From positions 1,550,001 through 1,614,000 of the forward strand of contig NZ_JAYERP010000001.1 of the NCBI RefSeq assembly GCF_034718895.1: 64,000 nucleotides of DNA, read 5' to 3'. This stretch comes from Paenibacillus phoenicis (GTDB lineage Bacteria; Bacillota; Bacilli; Paenibacillales; Paenibacillaceae). Position numbers and translations under genes: made by a program. This document shows, in pieces, positions 52,866 through 61,416 of the stretch. Under the pieces are notes generated by a model. It had not been told where the DNA came from. It made no database searches and saw only the letters and a program-made list of their open reading frames with translations. Numbering within the stretch: position 1 is the stretch's first letter; every line of letters begins with the position of its first letter.

Positions 52866-54164
52866 TTATCGTGCCAACAGTCCCTCAAACGCCGCTTGCG
52901 CCTCGTAGCGGATGCGTTCTTCATCCAGTGTCAGACAAGCACCGTGCTTGACTACCTGCTTACCGTTGACCCAGACATGCTCTACATCTTTGGCGCCAGC
53001 GGAATAAACGGTATGGGAGATATAATCCGTTCTCGGCAGGAAATGGGCTTGCTCCGTATTTAAGGCGATGATATCCGCCTTCATGCCAGCAGCCAGCTTG
53101 CCTGTATTTTGCAAGAAGACCGATTTCGCGCCGTATTCCGTCCCCATTTTCAGAGCTTCCAGCGCAGGAACCGCCGTTGGATCGCCGGATACGCCTTTAT
53201 GAATCAGCGCAGCCAAACGAATCTCCTCCAGCATATCCAGGTTATTATTGCTCGCCGGACCGTCGGTACCCAGCGATACAACTACGCCCTTCTTCAGGAG
53301 TTCTGGTATGCGGGCGACCCCGCTGGCCAGCTTCAGGTTACTGCCTGGGTTATGCGAGATGGTAACGCCGTGCGCTGCCAAGATGTCGATTTCCTCGTCC
53401 GTCAAATGCACAGCGTGGGCAAGCAGGGTCGGGCGGGAGAACATCCCCAGCTTCAGCAAATGTTCTACCGGGCGGACGCCGTAATCGTTAACGTTCTGCT
53501 CTACCTCGGCGCGCGTCTCCGACATATGCGTGTGCATCGGCAAATCGAGATCATGGGCAGCTTGCACAAATTTCTCGATAAAGGCTGGCGGGCAGGTGTA
53601 TGGTGCATGCGGCGACATCATCGTGGTGATGCGGCCTTCTGCCTTGCCGTGCCAGTTCTGAGCAAACGCGATCGCTTCTTTGAGCTTCTGATCTTGCTCT
53701 TCCGGGGAGCACAACCCGATGGCCCCGCGCATCAACACGGCGCGAATACCCGATTCCTCCACGACTTTGGCCACTTCGTCCATGTGATCGTACATATCCA
53801 GGAACGTCGTCGTCCCGCCCTTGAGCATTTCCAACACAGATAACGCCGTACCGGCATACACATCCGCCGCAGTAAATTTGGCTTCCATCGGCCACATTTT
53901 CTCCTGCAGCCAGGTTTGCAGCACCATATCATCCCCATAGCCGCGCAGCAGCGACATCGCCGCATGGCCATGGGTATTGATCAGGCCCGGCAGGAACAAC
54001 AACCCTTTGCCGTCCAACGTTTCGGCGCCTTCCACGCCTTCCGGGCGCTCTTCGCCAATATAGCTGATCGTATCGCCCTCAACGAGCATATATCCGTGAA
54101 TTACAGGACGGTCCGCATTTAAGACGGCAAACGTCCCGTTCTTAATTAACCATTTACGACTCAT
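52866..54164 (-). CDS. mtaD: 5-methylthioadenosine/S-adenosylhomocysteine deaminase-type amidohydrolase
   Basis: Zinc amidohydrolase of 432 aa (TrzN/MtaD family). Metal-site motifs: GLINTHGHAAMSLLRGYGDD, MHTHMSETRAEVE with adjacent Glu, LLAHAVHLTDEE, and SLGTDGPASNNNLDM with the catalytic Asp. Family members deaminate methylthioadenosine and S-adenosylhomocysteine. With mtnB 19 kb away this suggests a salvage or detoxification role; other aminopurine substrates are possible. The ATG overlaps the rex stop (ATGA), so it is co-translated with the redox repressor. Confidence 0.88.
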   Translation of the reverse strand: MSRKWLIKNGTFAVLNADRPVIHGYMLVEGDTISYIGEERPEGVEGAETLDGKGLLFLPGLINTHGHAAMSLLRGYGDDMVLQTWLQEKMWPMEAKFTAADVYAGTALSVLEMLKGGTTTFLDMYDHMDEVAKVVEESGIRAVLMRGAIGLCSPEEQDQKLKEAIAFAQNWHGKAEGRITTMMSPHAPYTCPPAFIEKFVQAAHDLDLPMHTHMSETRAEVEQNVNDYGVRPVEHLLKLGMFSRPTLLAHAVHLTDEEIDILAAHGVTISHNPGSNLKLASGVARIPELLKKGVVVSLGTDGPASNNNLDMLEEIRLAALIHKGVSGDPTAVPALEALKMGTEYGAKSVFLQNTGKLAAGMKADIIALNTEQAHFLPRTDYISHTVYSAGAKDVEHVWVNGKQVVKHGACLTLDEERIRYEAQAAFEGLLAR

Positions 54165-54805
54165 ACGTTGCTTGTTTCCTTTCCGTCTTCCAAGTAGTAA
54201 GCCAAGCTCAGCAAATCAGTAGTGAAGTCAGCCGCATGGATCCGAACTTCCGGCGGAACCTTCAGAATCGTTGGCGCGAAGTTCAGAATCGCACCGATTC
54301 CGGCGGCAACCAGCTCATCCGCTACGCGTTGCGCCTCCGTATCCGGCACGGTGATGATGCCGATGCGGATATTTTTCGCCCGGACGGTTTCCGCCAGCTC
54401 TTCGATCGGCTGAATCGTGATGTTGTTGATCTGCTTGCCGATCTTAGCCGGTGAAGCGTCGAACACCGCAACAATCTTCATATTATCCTTCAAATACGCA
54501 TTATAATTCGAAAGGGCTTGCCCCAGATTCCCGGCACCCACCAGCGCGACGTTAATCTGTTGGTCCAGATTGAGAATTTGTTGAATTTTTTCAATCAAAT
54601 AAGCGACATCGTAGCCGATCCCCTTCCGGCCAAAATCGCCGAAATAAGCCAAATCCTTACGGATTTGCGCCGGATTGAGATCCAGCTTCTGTCCGAGCTC
54701 CTGGGAGGACACCGTTGGCACCTCCCGTCGGCTGAGTTCATTTAAGAAACGCAGGTAAACCGGCAGTCTGCGGACGACAGCGTCCGAAATTTTATCTGAC
54801 TTCAT
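54161..54805 (-). CDS. rex: Redox-sensing transcriptional repressor Rex
   Basis: NADH/NAD+ sensing repressor of fermentation and respiration genes, 214 aa. N-terminal winged helix (VRRLPVYLRFLNEL, VSSQELGQKLDLNPAQIRKD in part, YFGDFGRKGIGYDV), Rossmann NAD-binding domain (VALVGAGNLGQALSNY, VAVFDASPAKIG), and the C-terminal domain-swap helix (DFTTDLLSLAYYLED). GGGGG is 7 nt from the ATG. Overlap with mtaD is unusual. ackA and the dehydrogenase nearby are plausible targets, but no clear TTGTGAA...TTCACAA site was found in front of them. Confidence 0.95.
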   Translation of the reverse strand: MKSDKISDAVVRRLPVYLRFLNELSRREVPTVSSQELGQKLDLNPAQIRKDLAYFGDFGRKGIGYDVAYLIEKIQQILNLDQQINVALVGAGNLGQALSNYNAYLKDNMKIVAVFDASPAKIGKQINNITIQPIEELAETVRAKNIRIGIITVPDTEAQRVADELVAAGIGAILNFAPTILKVPPEVRIHAADFTTDLLSLAYYLEDGKETSNV

Positions 54806-54845
54806 GCTTGTTCCCCCTATTCTTCAATGCGATCTATGAAGCGGC

Positions 54846-57701
54846 TTAGGCTTCGGGATTTAACCATTCCGAGATGCGCGGAACCATCTGAGTTAATGGC
54901 ATATGCTCCATCTTCGGTCCGGGCAAAGAGTATAAGAAATATTTTCCATAATAAGATTCCAGGATCCGGGTATCATAAACGATCACGATGCCGCGGTCCT
55001 GCGACGAGCGGACAAGTCGTCCGAATCCTTGCTTAAAGCGGATAACCGCTTGCGGGACGGACAGTTTCATGAATGGATTCTTCTTCTCCCGCTGCAGGCG
55101 TTCGCTCTTCGCTTCCATCAGCGGGTGGTTTGGCGGCTGGAACGGCAAGCGTACGATCGCTAAACTGGTCAGCGCCTCGCCAGGAATATCCACCCCTTCC
55201 CAAAAGCTGCTTGTCCCGAGCAGCACCGATGCGCTGTTCCCTTGGAACCGCCGGGTCAGCTTGGTGCGGCTGCCGCTGTCCATCCCTTGTCCGATCACCG
55301 TGATTCCCTCCGCTGCGAGCAGTTCCTTCAGCGGGTCATACACCTGCCTGAGCATCCGATAGGATGTAAACAGCACCAGCATGCGACCTTGCGTCGCCAC
55401 CGCGGCATCCGCCAGCGATTGCACCAGCGTATGAATGAAATGGTCATCCCCCACGCTGCCCTTCACACTTGGAAAATCGCGCGGGATCACCAGCAACGCC
55501 TGATCGCGGTAGTTAAACGGCGAGGGCAGCATCGCTGTGATCAACCGATCCTCTTCCGCCGCCTCAGTCAAGCCAAGCTGCTCGATCATATATTGGAACG
55601 ATTTATCCACCGATAAAGTCGCGGACGTCATTACGACGCTCTTCTTCCGGTCGAAGAAAAATTGCTTCAATTGAGCGCTGACGTCAATCGGCACCGCATA
55701 CATTTGGAGCGACCGGCTACGGAAGTTCCCGTTCGCCTCCATCCAATAGACGGTGTCCTCGCTCTCCAGCTTCATGAAGAAGCGCAGCGCTTCCCGTTCC
55801 CCGGCTAAATCTTTAAACAAGCCGCTGATATCGGTGATCAGGCTCTCCGCTGCATAATCGTCCTGCTCTTCTCGGATTTCGGACAGGAGGCGCTCCCCTT
55901 TCCGAAGCACGTCGCCAAGACCTACGTAAATTTGATTTTCGAGCGCGGTCAGCGTCTCCCAATCCTTTGGTTTTCGATTCGGCAACAGCCGGTACACGAA
56001 TTGCCCGGGATCGCCAGGGGCGGCGTCGCTGCGGTCAGGCATCAAGCTGAACAGCAGCTCGCTGAGCTTGTCCCAGCTCTCCTTCACGTCCACCAGCGTT
56101 GGATAGATTCCGTCGATGACTGAGCACCATTCTGAGGCTTTCTCCGCGCCCGACGCTTCAAGCGAGCTGCGAAGGTTGGCCAGCTGCCCCGTCTTGCTGT
56201 CTTTAAATAACCGGGTCAGCGTATGCACGACCGTAAAATACTTCATATGAATCCCCAAATGCTTGCCGGCCACATCCTCTAAATGATGCGCTTCATCGAT
56301 AACCAGCCGCTCGTAACCCGGCAGCAGTTGATGCCCCGCCTGGATGTCCGTAAACAGCTTAGAGTGGTTCGTAATGACCACGTCCGCGACACCGGCTTCG
56401 TGTTTTGCGCGATGATAGAAGCATTTGCGGAACCAAGGACAGGATCGGCCTAAGCAGGATTCCGACTCACTGGCCACCGTCTCCCATAAATCACCGCCGC
56501 GATTGCCGAGATTCAGCTCTTCGTCATCGCCGCTTTCCGTTTGGGTAAGCCATACGACCATTTGCGCGGCCGTCATCACCTCTTCTTTAGGTGTTGAGAA
56601 GTCTTTTCTATTTATTTTATGTTCAAATTTGCGCAAGCACAAATAATGCTGCCTACCTTTAAAAACGGCTGCACGAAACGGAAAAGGCACGACCTCCGTC
56701 AACAACGGCACATCGCGCTCCCTAAGCTGCTCCTGCAGGTTGATGGTGTGCGTGCTGACCATGACCTTCTCTTCGTTCTTGACGCTGTGGTAAATGGCCG
56801 GCAGCAGATATCCTAAGGATTTGCCCGTTCCCGTTCCAGCTTCAACAAGCAAATGCTTGTCTTCCTCAAAAGCCCGCATGACCTCATTCAGCATCATGTT
56901 CTGGGCTTCCCGCTCCTCATACTGCGGCAAACGCTCCCGCAATCGTTCCCGGACCTGCTCCATAAACTGCTCGAAGGTCACGCCCGCCAGCGGATTGCGC
57001 TCCGTGCTGTCCCTTGGCGCTTCAATGTCAAGCCAATCTTCAACCTGCAAGGCGAATTGGCGGTAGTATACAAAGCCGTCTTCGCTTGGCAGCGCTTCGC
57101 GCTCCTTCTCCTGCACCATGGCATCAAAAAACCACCCGAGATCGCTGTCCTCACCTGCAAACAGATCGGCCAAACGCTGTAAGGTCAGCAGCGGCAGTCG
57201 GTCACATTCCTCCAAGCATTTGAGGAAAATCAGCGCCGTCGCCAGCGCGTCACTGTCCGCCTGGTGCGGACGCTCATGCTCCACCTCGAACTCCGCCGCC
57301 ACCATCCCCAGCTGGTAAGAAGTCAGCGAAGGGAACAGGATTTTCAAGAAATCCATTGTGTCCAGGATCCGTCCGGTGAACGGCAAGTAGCCCGTTTTGT
57401 CCAAGGCGCTCTGCAGATAATTAAAATCAAATGCTACGTTGTGCCCAACCAACACGACGTCGTTCAGGAGTGGAACCATCTCCATCATCACTTCGTCCAG
57501 CTCCGGCGCATCCTTCACATCCTCATCGGTGATGCCCGTTAACCCCGTAATAAACGGTGGGATCGGAACGCCTGGCTTGACGAAGGAACGATACACCTGA
57601 GAAATCGATCGATCCGGCTCTATAATGGCAAGTCCCACTTGAATAATATCATCGGAGGACTGGTTACCCGTCGTTTCAAAATCAAGCACAGCATATTTCA
57701 T
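54846..57701 (-). CDS. dinG: DinG-type 3'-5' exonuclease/helicase
   Basis: Fusion of a DnaQ-like exonuclease and a superfamily 2 XPD-like helicase, 951 aa from ATG 57701. Exonuclease (about 1-165): AVLDFETTG, GHNVAFDFNYL, HQADSDALAT. Helicase: Walker A EAGTGTGKSLGYLLP, Walker B DEAHH, and C-terminal SSFWEGVDIPG and FGRLVRSSQDRG. Four cysteines sit where XPD/DinG [4Fe-4S] ligands do: one in HYLCLRKF and three as C-x4-C-x5-C in ESCLGRSCPWFRKCFY. An ATG at 57722 is an alternative start. Between rex and a TPR-like gene, in B. subtilis-like order. Confidence 0.93.
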   Translation of the reverse strand: MKYAVLDFETTGNQSSDDIIQVGLAIIEPDRSISQVYRSFVKPGVPIPPFITGLTGITDEDVKDAPELDEVMMEMVPLLNDVVLVGHNVAFDFNYLQSALDKTGYLPFTGRILDTMDFLKILFPSLTSYQLGMVAAEFEVEHERPHQADSDALATALIFLKCLEECDRLPLLTLQRLADLFAGEDSDLGWFFDAMVQEKEREALPSEDGFVYYRQFALQVEDWLDIEAPRDSTERNPLAGVTFEQFMEQVRERLRERLPQYEEREAQNMMLNEVMRAFEEDKHLLVEAGTGTGKSLGYLLPAIYHSVKNEEKVMVSTHTINLQEQLRERDVPLLTEVVPFPFRAAVFKGRQHYLCLRKFEHKINRKDFSTPKEEVMTAAQMVVWLTQTESGDDEELNLGNRGGDLWETVASESESCLGRSCPWFRKCFYHRAKHEAGVADVVITNHSKLFTDIQAGHQLLPGYERLVIDEAHHLEDVAGKHLGIHMKYFTVVHTLTRLFKDSKTGQLANLRSSLEASGAEKASEWCSVIDGIYPTLVDVKESWDKLSELLFSLMPDRSDAAPGDPGQFVYRLLPNRKPKDWETLTALENQIYVGLGDVLRKGERLLSEIREEQDDYAAESLITDISGLFKDLAGEREALRFFMKLESEDTVYWMEANGNFRSRSLQMYAVPIDVSAQLKQFFFDRKKSVVMTSATLSVDKSFQYMIEQLGLTEAAEEDRLITAMLPSPFNYRDQALLVIPRDFPSVKGSVGDDHFIHTLVQSLADAAVATQGRMLVLFTSYRMLRQVYDPLKELLAAEGITVIGQGMDSGSRTKLTRRFQGNSASVLLGTSSFWEGVDIPGEALTSLAIVRLPFQPPNHPLMEAKSERLQREKKNPFMKLSVPQAVIRFKQGFGRLVRSSQDRGIVIVYDTRILESYYGKYFLYSLPGPKMEHMPLTQMVPRISEWLNPEA

Positions 57702-57800
57702 TGCAATTAGTTGTCCCTTCATTCCAGTCTCTTTACAGCATAACAGAAGATAGCCAATTTGAAAATTAATACAAACCATATCTGTAATAAAAATCACAAA

Positions 57801-57845
57801 ACAAAACAAGCGATGCGCCGCCATGAGCGGTGTTCGCATCGCTTC
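57801..57845 (-). terminator. Terminator after the TPR-like gene
   Basis: AAGCGATGCG/CGCATCGCTT (57808-57844) with inner CCGC/GCGG, followed by TGTTTTGTTTTG on the minus strand. Confidence 0.75.
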
Positions 57846-57897
57846 CAAAAACATGCCGTAAATAAGTGCGTGACCTGCAGTTAATGAATCATAAATC

Positions 57898-58530
57898 CTA
57901 CAATAGCGAAGTTAACTCGGGGCCGTAATGCAGTTTACCTGTACTGTTCGCACAAGCCTCCAAATTGGCCAACGGCTCGGGCAAGGACGGATCGCTGTGA
58001 TGAGCCAACTTGAAGTACTCTTTTGCCTTCTCAAATACGCCCTTGTGCGCCTCGATACACCCCAGCGCGTTGTATATAATGGAACGCAGCCGCTTGTTCG
58101 CAGCCTTTTCCAGCACGATCCAGAAATGCTTGGCGGCTTTGTCAAATTGCTCGAGGTGCAGATGGCACATCCCTAGATAAGTCCGAGCCAACACGCTGTC
58201 CGTAAATTGCTTCACCACCTGCTCAAATTGAGCAGAAGCCTGGGGAAACATCAGCAGCTTGTAATACCCTTGGCCTTTCACAAAGGCGGGGTCATCCAAT
58301 TCAGGAAGATCGGGGGTCTCTCTGGACTCCAGGCTCCGGAACGCATGGCGTAAATATCCCATTTTCTCCTCAAAGCTCAGCCATTCCTCGATAATGCCGT
58401 CGCTCATATGCTGAAGCAGGCTCCATTTCTTCGCGAGCTCCTGCTTCTGGGCATGGCCGGCCAAGGGGTATTTCCTCGTGATTTCGTCCAACATCTCATT
58501 CATTTCCGCAAACACATGCTGAAACATCAT
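57898..58530 (-). CDS. TPR-like repeat protein of unknown function
   Basis: A 210-aa all-helical cytoplasmic protein. The N-terminal part (about 1-85) is charged and helical (FAEMNEMLDEITRKYPLAGH). From about 95 on there are three tetratricopeptide-like units: QGYYKLLMFPQASAQFEQVV, RTYLGMCHLHLEQFDKAAKHF in part and NALGCIEAHKGVFEKAKEYF, ending near HHSDPSLPEPLANLEA. It is probably a protein-interaction module; partner unknown. The start at 58530 follows GGGGG by 6 nt. It is followed by its own terminator and then dinG. Confidence 0.72.
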   Translation of the reverse strand: MMFQHVFAEMNEMLDEITRKYPLAGHAQKQELAKKWSLLQHMSDGIIEEWLSFEEKMGYLRHAFRSLESRETPDLPELDDPAFVKGQGYYKLLMFPQASAQFEQVVKQFTDSVLARTYLGMCHLHLEQFDKAAKHFWIVLEKAANKRLRSIIYNALGCIEAHKGVFEKAKEYFKLAHHSDPSLPEPLANLEACANSTGKLHYGPELTSLL

Positions 58531-58639
58531 TCGCATCCCCCTAACGAAAATGAAATCAGTCCGAGCCTTACGTACATTTTTTGTTTCGGGGGACGATTTC
58601 ATTCCGGCAGGGAGGAATTACACTTTTTGATGGCCCGTT

Positions 58640-58835
58640 TCTCTGATTGGATGTGAAAAATCGAATACATTTCAGCGTTTGTTGCGATTTACAGCTCATT
58701 GTATTCGAAATTTCATACAAAATTGTGGGTTGAGCGGGCAATTTCCCAAATTCTATATGAAAAATCGAATAGATTGGGGGTAATGCGAACTACGGCCCAA
58801 TTATATGCGAAAAATCGAATACAATTCAGCGGCAT
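58640..58835. repeat. Intergenic repeats with GAAAAATCGAATA core
   Basis: The gap 58531-58947 holds no gene. Copies of an element of about 25 nt occur at 58651-58677, 58754-58775 and 58802-58832 (consensus TATATGAAAAATCGAATACATTCAGCG split as TATATG, AAAAATCGAATA, CATTTCAGCG), with a fourth inverted, slightly diverged copy at 58699-58720. The panD terminator lies at the right end. Confidence 0.65.
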
Positions 58836-58870
58836 GAATAGTGTAGCGCGGCCGCATCATAATTAAACAT

Positions 58871-58905
58871 ACGAAGGGCCCGGCTGACGCCGAGCCCCTT
58901 CCCCC
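58871..58905 (-). terminator. Probable terminator after panD
   Basis: GAAGGG-CCCGGC / GCCGAG-CCCCTTC imperfect stem 45 nt past the panD stop. Only a weak T-rich tract (TATGTTTAATT) follows on the minus strand. Confidence 0.5.
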
Positions 58906-58947
58906 ATGGCCTCCTCGTGATCCGAAGATGCTTTTTGAACAACCTTA

Positions 58948-59331
58948 TTAACGGATCATGGCATGGAGTTCTTGATGCGCCTTATCCACCGGCTTGTTGT
59001 TTTCGTCAACGAACACGACGGTTGGTTTATGGCTGCGGACTTCTTCCGGCGACATTTGGGCATAAGAAATAATGATGACACTGTCGCCCGGCTGCACAAG
59101 TCGTGCCGCCGCACCGTTCAAACAAATCACGCCGCTGCCGCGAGGTCCCGGAATCACATACGTTTCCAGGCGGGCGCCGTTATTGTTGTTGACGACTTGC
59201 ACCTGCTCGTTCTCCAGCAGATCGGAAGCCTCCATCAGATCCTCGTCGATCGTAATGCTGCCCACATAGTTCAGGTTAGCTTCCGTCACGGTTGCGCGGT
59301 GAATTTTCGATTTCATCATCGTTCTATACAT
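58948..59331 (-). CDS. panD: Aspartate 1-decarboxylase
   Basis: Pyruvoyl enzyme making beta-alanine from aspartate for pantothenate synthesis; 127 aa. The self-cleavage site is Gly24-Ser25 in NYVGSITID, which yields the pyruvoyl group. Other conserved parts: [18 protein letters not shown] and [20 protein letters not shown] in pieces. The N terminus MYRTMM matches the Bacillus protein. The ATG overlaps the panC stop (TAATG). Last gene of panB-panC-panD. Confidence 0.97.
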   Translation of the reverse strand: MYRTMMKSKIHRATVTEANLNYVGSITIDEDLMEASDLLENEQVQVVNNNNGARLETYVIPGPRGSGVICLNGAAARLVQPGDSVIIISYAQMSPEEVRSHKPTVVFVDENNKPVDKAHQELHAMIR

Positions 59332-60233
59332 TAATGGTTCACCTTCTTCGTTAAAATGACGTTATCGATCAGCCGCGTCGTGCCAAATTTCACGGCAACG
59401 GCGATCAACACACCTTTTTGGCGGCCAGCGGCATCAACACATTCATCGTCCGCTAAAGGCGACAATTCCGGAAAATCCGAAATTTCCACATAATCGATAT
59501 TCGCCAGCGGTTCAGCGCTGATTGTGTCGCGGATTTCCGCCCGCAGCTCCCCTGCGGTCACCGGACGTTCTCCCTCTGCTTTAGCTCTTGCGCGCTCGAG
59601 ACTGCGGGACAAGACAAGTGCAGCCTGCCGTTCTTCCGCACTCAAGTACACATTTCGAGAGCTGAGCGCCAGTCCATCGGCCTCACGAACAATCGGGCAA
59701 GGAATGACTTCGACATCGAAGTTCAAATCCTCTACCATGCGCGTGATTACCGCCACCTGTTGGGCATCCTTTTGCCCGAAATAAGCGCGGTCCGGCTGCA
59801 CGATATGAAACAGCTTACCGACAACGGTGGTTACCCCGTCGAAATGGCCCGGTCGCGAAGCACCGCACAGCACGTCCGTCAAACCAGCGACCTTAATATG
59901 GGTGCGGGTCGGTTGGGGATACATTTCTTCAACGCTAGGCAAAAAGACGAAATCCACGCCCTCACGCTCGGCCAAGGCCAGGTCTTTCTCCGGATCGCGG
60001 GGATAGCGCTCAAAATCCTCGTTGGGCCCGAACTGAATCGGGTTTACGAAAATGCTCAGCACTACCAGATCGTTCTCCGCCCGTGCTTTACGCAACAAGC
60101 TTGCATGCCCCTCGTGCAGATATCCCATCGTTGGCACGAGCGCAACTTTGATTGATTTTCCTTCTTTCGCTGCTGTGAACCGCGCATCCTTCAACTGTTC
60201 ACGGAGCGGGACAATCTTGTTAAAGGTCTTCAT
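59331..60233 (-). CDS. panC: Pantothenate synthetase (pantoate-beta-alanine ligase)
   Basis: ATP-dependent ligation of pantoate and beta-alanine, 300 aa, cytidylyltransferase-like fold. The HIGH-type ATP site reads [15 protein letters not shown]; further marks are [21 protein letters not shown] in part, GRDAQQ-like [12 protein letters not shown] and the KMSKS-like loop [15 protein letters not shown]. The ATG overlaps the panB stop (ATGA), so the operon is translationally coupled throughout. Confidence 0.97.
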   Translation of the reverse strand: MKTFNKIVPLREQLKDARFTAAKEGKSIKVALVPTMGYLHEGHASLLRKARAENDLVVLSIFVNPIQFGPNEDFERYPRDPEKDLALAEREGVDFVFLPSVEEMYPQPTRTHIKVAGLTDVLCGASRPGHFDGVTTVVGKLFHIVQPDRAYFGQKDAQQVAVITRMVEDLNFDVEVIPCPIVREADGLALSSRNVYLSAEERQAALVLSRSLERARAKAEGERPVTAGELRAEIRDTISAEPLANIDYVEISDFPELSPLADDECVDAAGRQKGVLIAVAVKFGTTRLIDNVILTKKVNH

Positions 60234-61108
60234 GACCGGACTTCCACCTTTCCTTTGCCATACAAAGTTCCCAGTGATTCCTGCACGCCTTGATCCGCGC
60301 GGAACACATGCTCTTCTGCCGGGAACGAGCGGTTTTTGACATCCGTAACGTATTCTAAAATCCCTTGGCGGATCTGCGCGCCAATATCGGCGTAGGTTTT
60401 CACAAACCGTTTATCCCGGTAATCCGCCGTATATTTCAACACGTCATGGTACACCAGCACTTGACCGTCGCAGCCGCGTCCCGCGCCAATGCCGATGGTC
60501 GGAATACTCAGCTCGCGGGAGATCGCCGTTGCCACTTCTTCCGTTACCAGCTCCAGCACAATACCAAAGGCACCGGCGCATTCCAACGCCTTGGCATCCT
60601 CCATGAGCCGCTTCGCATCAGCAGCGTCTTTGCCCTGCACCCGGTAACCGCCGATCTGGTTAACAGATTGAGGCGTCAATCCGATGTGCCCCAGCACCGG
60701 CACCCCGGCTTGCACGATGGCTTGGACGGCGGGAGCGATCTCCGCACCGCCTTCCATTTTGACGGCATGGGCATGACCTTCTTGCATCAAACGGCGGACG
60801 TTCCGCAACGTTTCGTCAATACTTCCGTGATATGTCATAAACGGCATGTCAACCACGATGAAGGTATGCTGCGCCCCGCGTGCAACGGAACGGGCATGGT
60901 ATACCATATCGTCCAATGTTACGGGGATCGTCGAATCATACCCGAGAACAACGTTGCCCAGCGAGTCTCCGACGAGCAGCAAATCCGCACCCGCTTCCTC
61001 GGCCAGTTGGGCCGACGGATAGTCGTAGGCGGTAATCATCGCGAGCGGAATGCCGTCTTGCTTCATTTTTTTCATTTTCACAATGTTTAAAGCTTGTTTC
61101 CCTGCCAT
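60230..61108 (-). CDS. panB: 3-methyl-2-oxobutanoate hydroxymethyltransferase
   Basis: Adds a hydroxymethyl group from methylene-tetrahydrofolate to ketoisovalerate, first committed step to pantoate; 292 aa, TIM barrel. Landmarks: ITAYDYPSAQLAEEAG, LLVGDSLGNVVLGYDSTIPV in part (metal-binding Asp), HIGLTPQSVNQIGGYRVQG in part and IGIGAGRGCDGQVLVYHD. ATG 61108 was chosen with GAAGGAG 9 nt upstream; ATGs at 61117 and 61165 lack spacing. A leader of about 250 nt with a terminator precedes it. Confidence 0.97.
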   Translation of the reverse strand: MAGKQALNIVKMKKMKQDGIPLAMITAYDYPSAQLAEEAGADLLLVGDSLGNVVLGYDSTIPVTLDDMVYHARSVARGAQHTFIVVDMPFMTYHGSIDETLRNVRRLMQEGHAHAVKMEGGAEIAPAVQAIVQAGVPVLGHIGLTPQSVNQIGGYRVQGKDAADAKRLMEDAKALECAGAFGIVLELVTEEVATAISRELSIPTIGIGAGRGCDGQVLVYHDVLKYTADYRDKRFVKTYADIGAQIRQGILEYVTDVKNRSFPAEEHVFRADQGVQESLGTLYGKGKVEVRS

Positions 61109-61416
61109 TTGATCCATCTCCTTCGGTTTGACTTTGTGCGAGTCCTCCAAAAACGCGCACAACAAAAAAACCTTTTAGTTTGGCACTAAAAAGGTCCGAA
61201 GTCCAAAGAAGAGTGAGTTATATCCTCGTTCTTCTGTCTCGGTCCTCTTTCGGCTCAGAGCAGAATCCAACGCAACTTGATTTGTGGTCGTTCAAAAAGT
61301 CGGCCGACGGTTTGAACTTTCACCACATTCATACCTCCGACAAGCAACCGGAGTGCAGTTCAGAACGATGCCGATACCGCCTCCTGTGCTCAGTATAACA
61401 AATTACGTTATTTTTT
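61109..61416 (-). promoter_or_regulatory. Long structured leader of panBCD
   Basis: The 308-nt gap between birA and panB has no gene. On the minus strand it contains TCCG...CGGA, a strong hairpin GTTCAAA...TTTGAAC enclosing GTCGGCCGAC (about 61289-61316), and then a terminator only about 55 nt before panB. This layout suggests attenuation, or simply birA termination followed by a panB promoter. No T-box sequence was seen. It sits where the bioinformatically described pan RNA motif is found, but membership could not be tested. Confidence 0.45.
61164..61195 (-). terminator. Intrinsic terminator in the panB leader
   Basis: ACCTTTTTAGT / ACTAAAAGGT stem with a GCCA loop (61170-61195), followed by seven T on the minus strand. 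It lies 222 nt past birA and 56 nt before panB. Confidence 0.8.

Noticed and set aside
58640-58835. CRISPR array
   Set aside because: Repeats are imperfect, irregularly spaced, one is inverted, and no cas gene is nearby.
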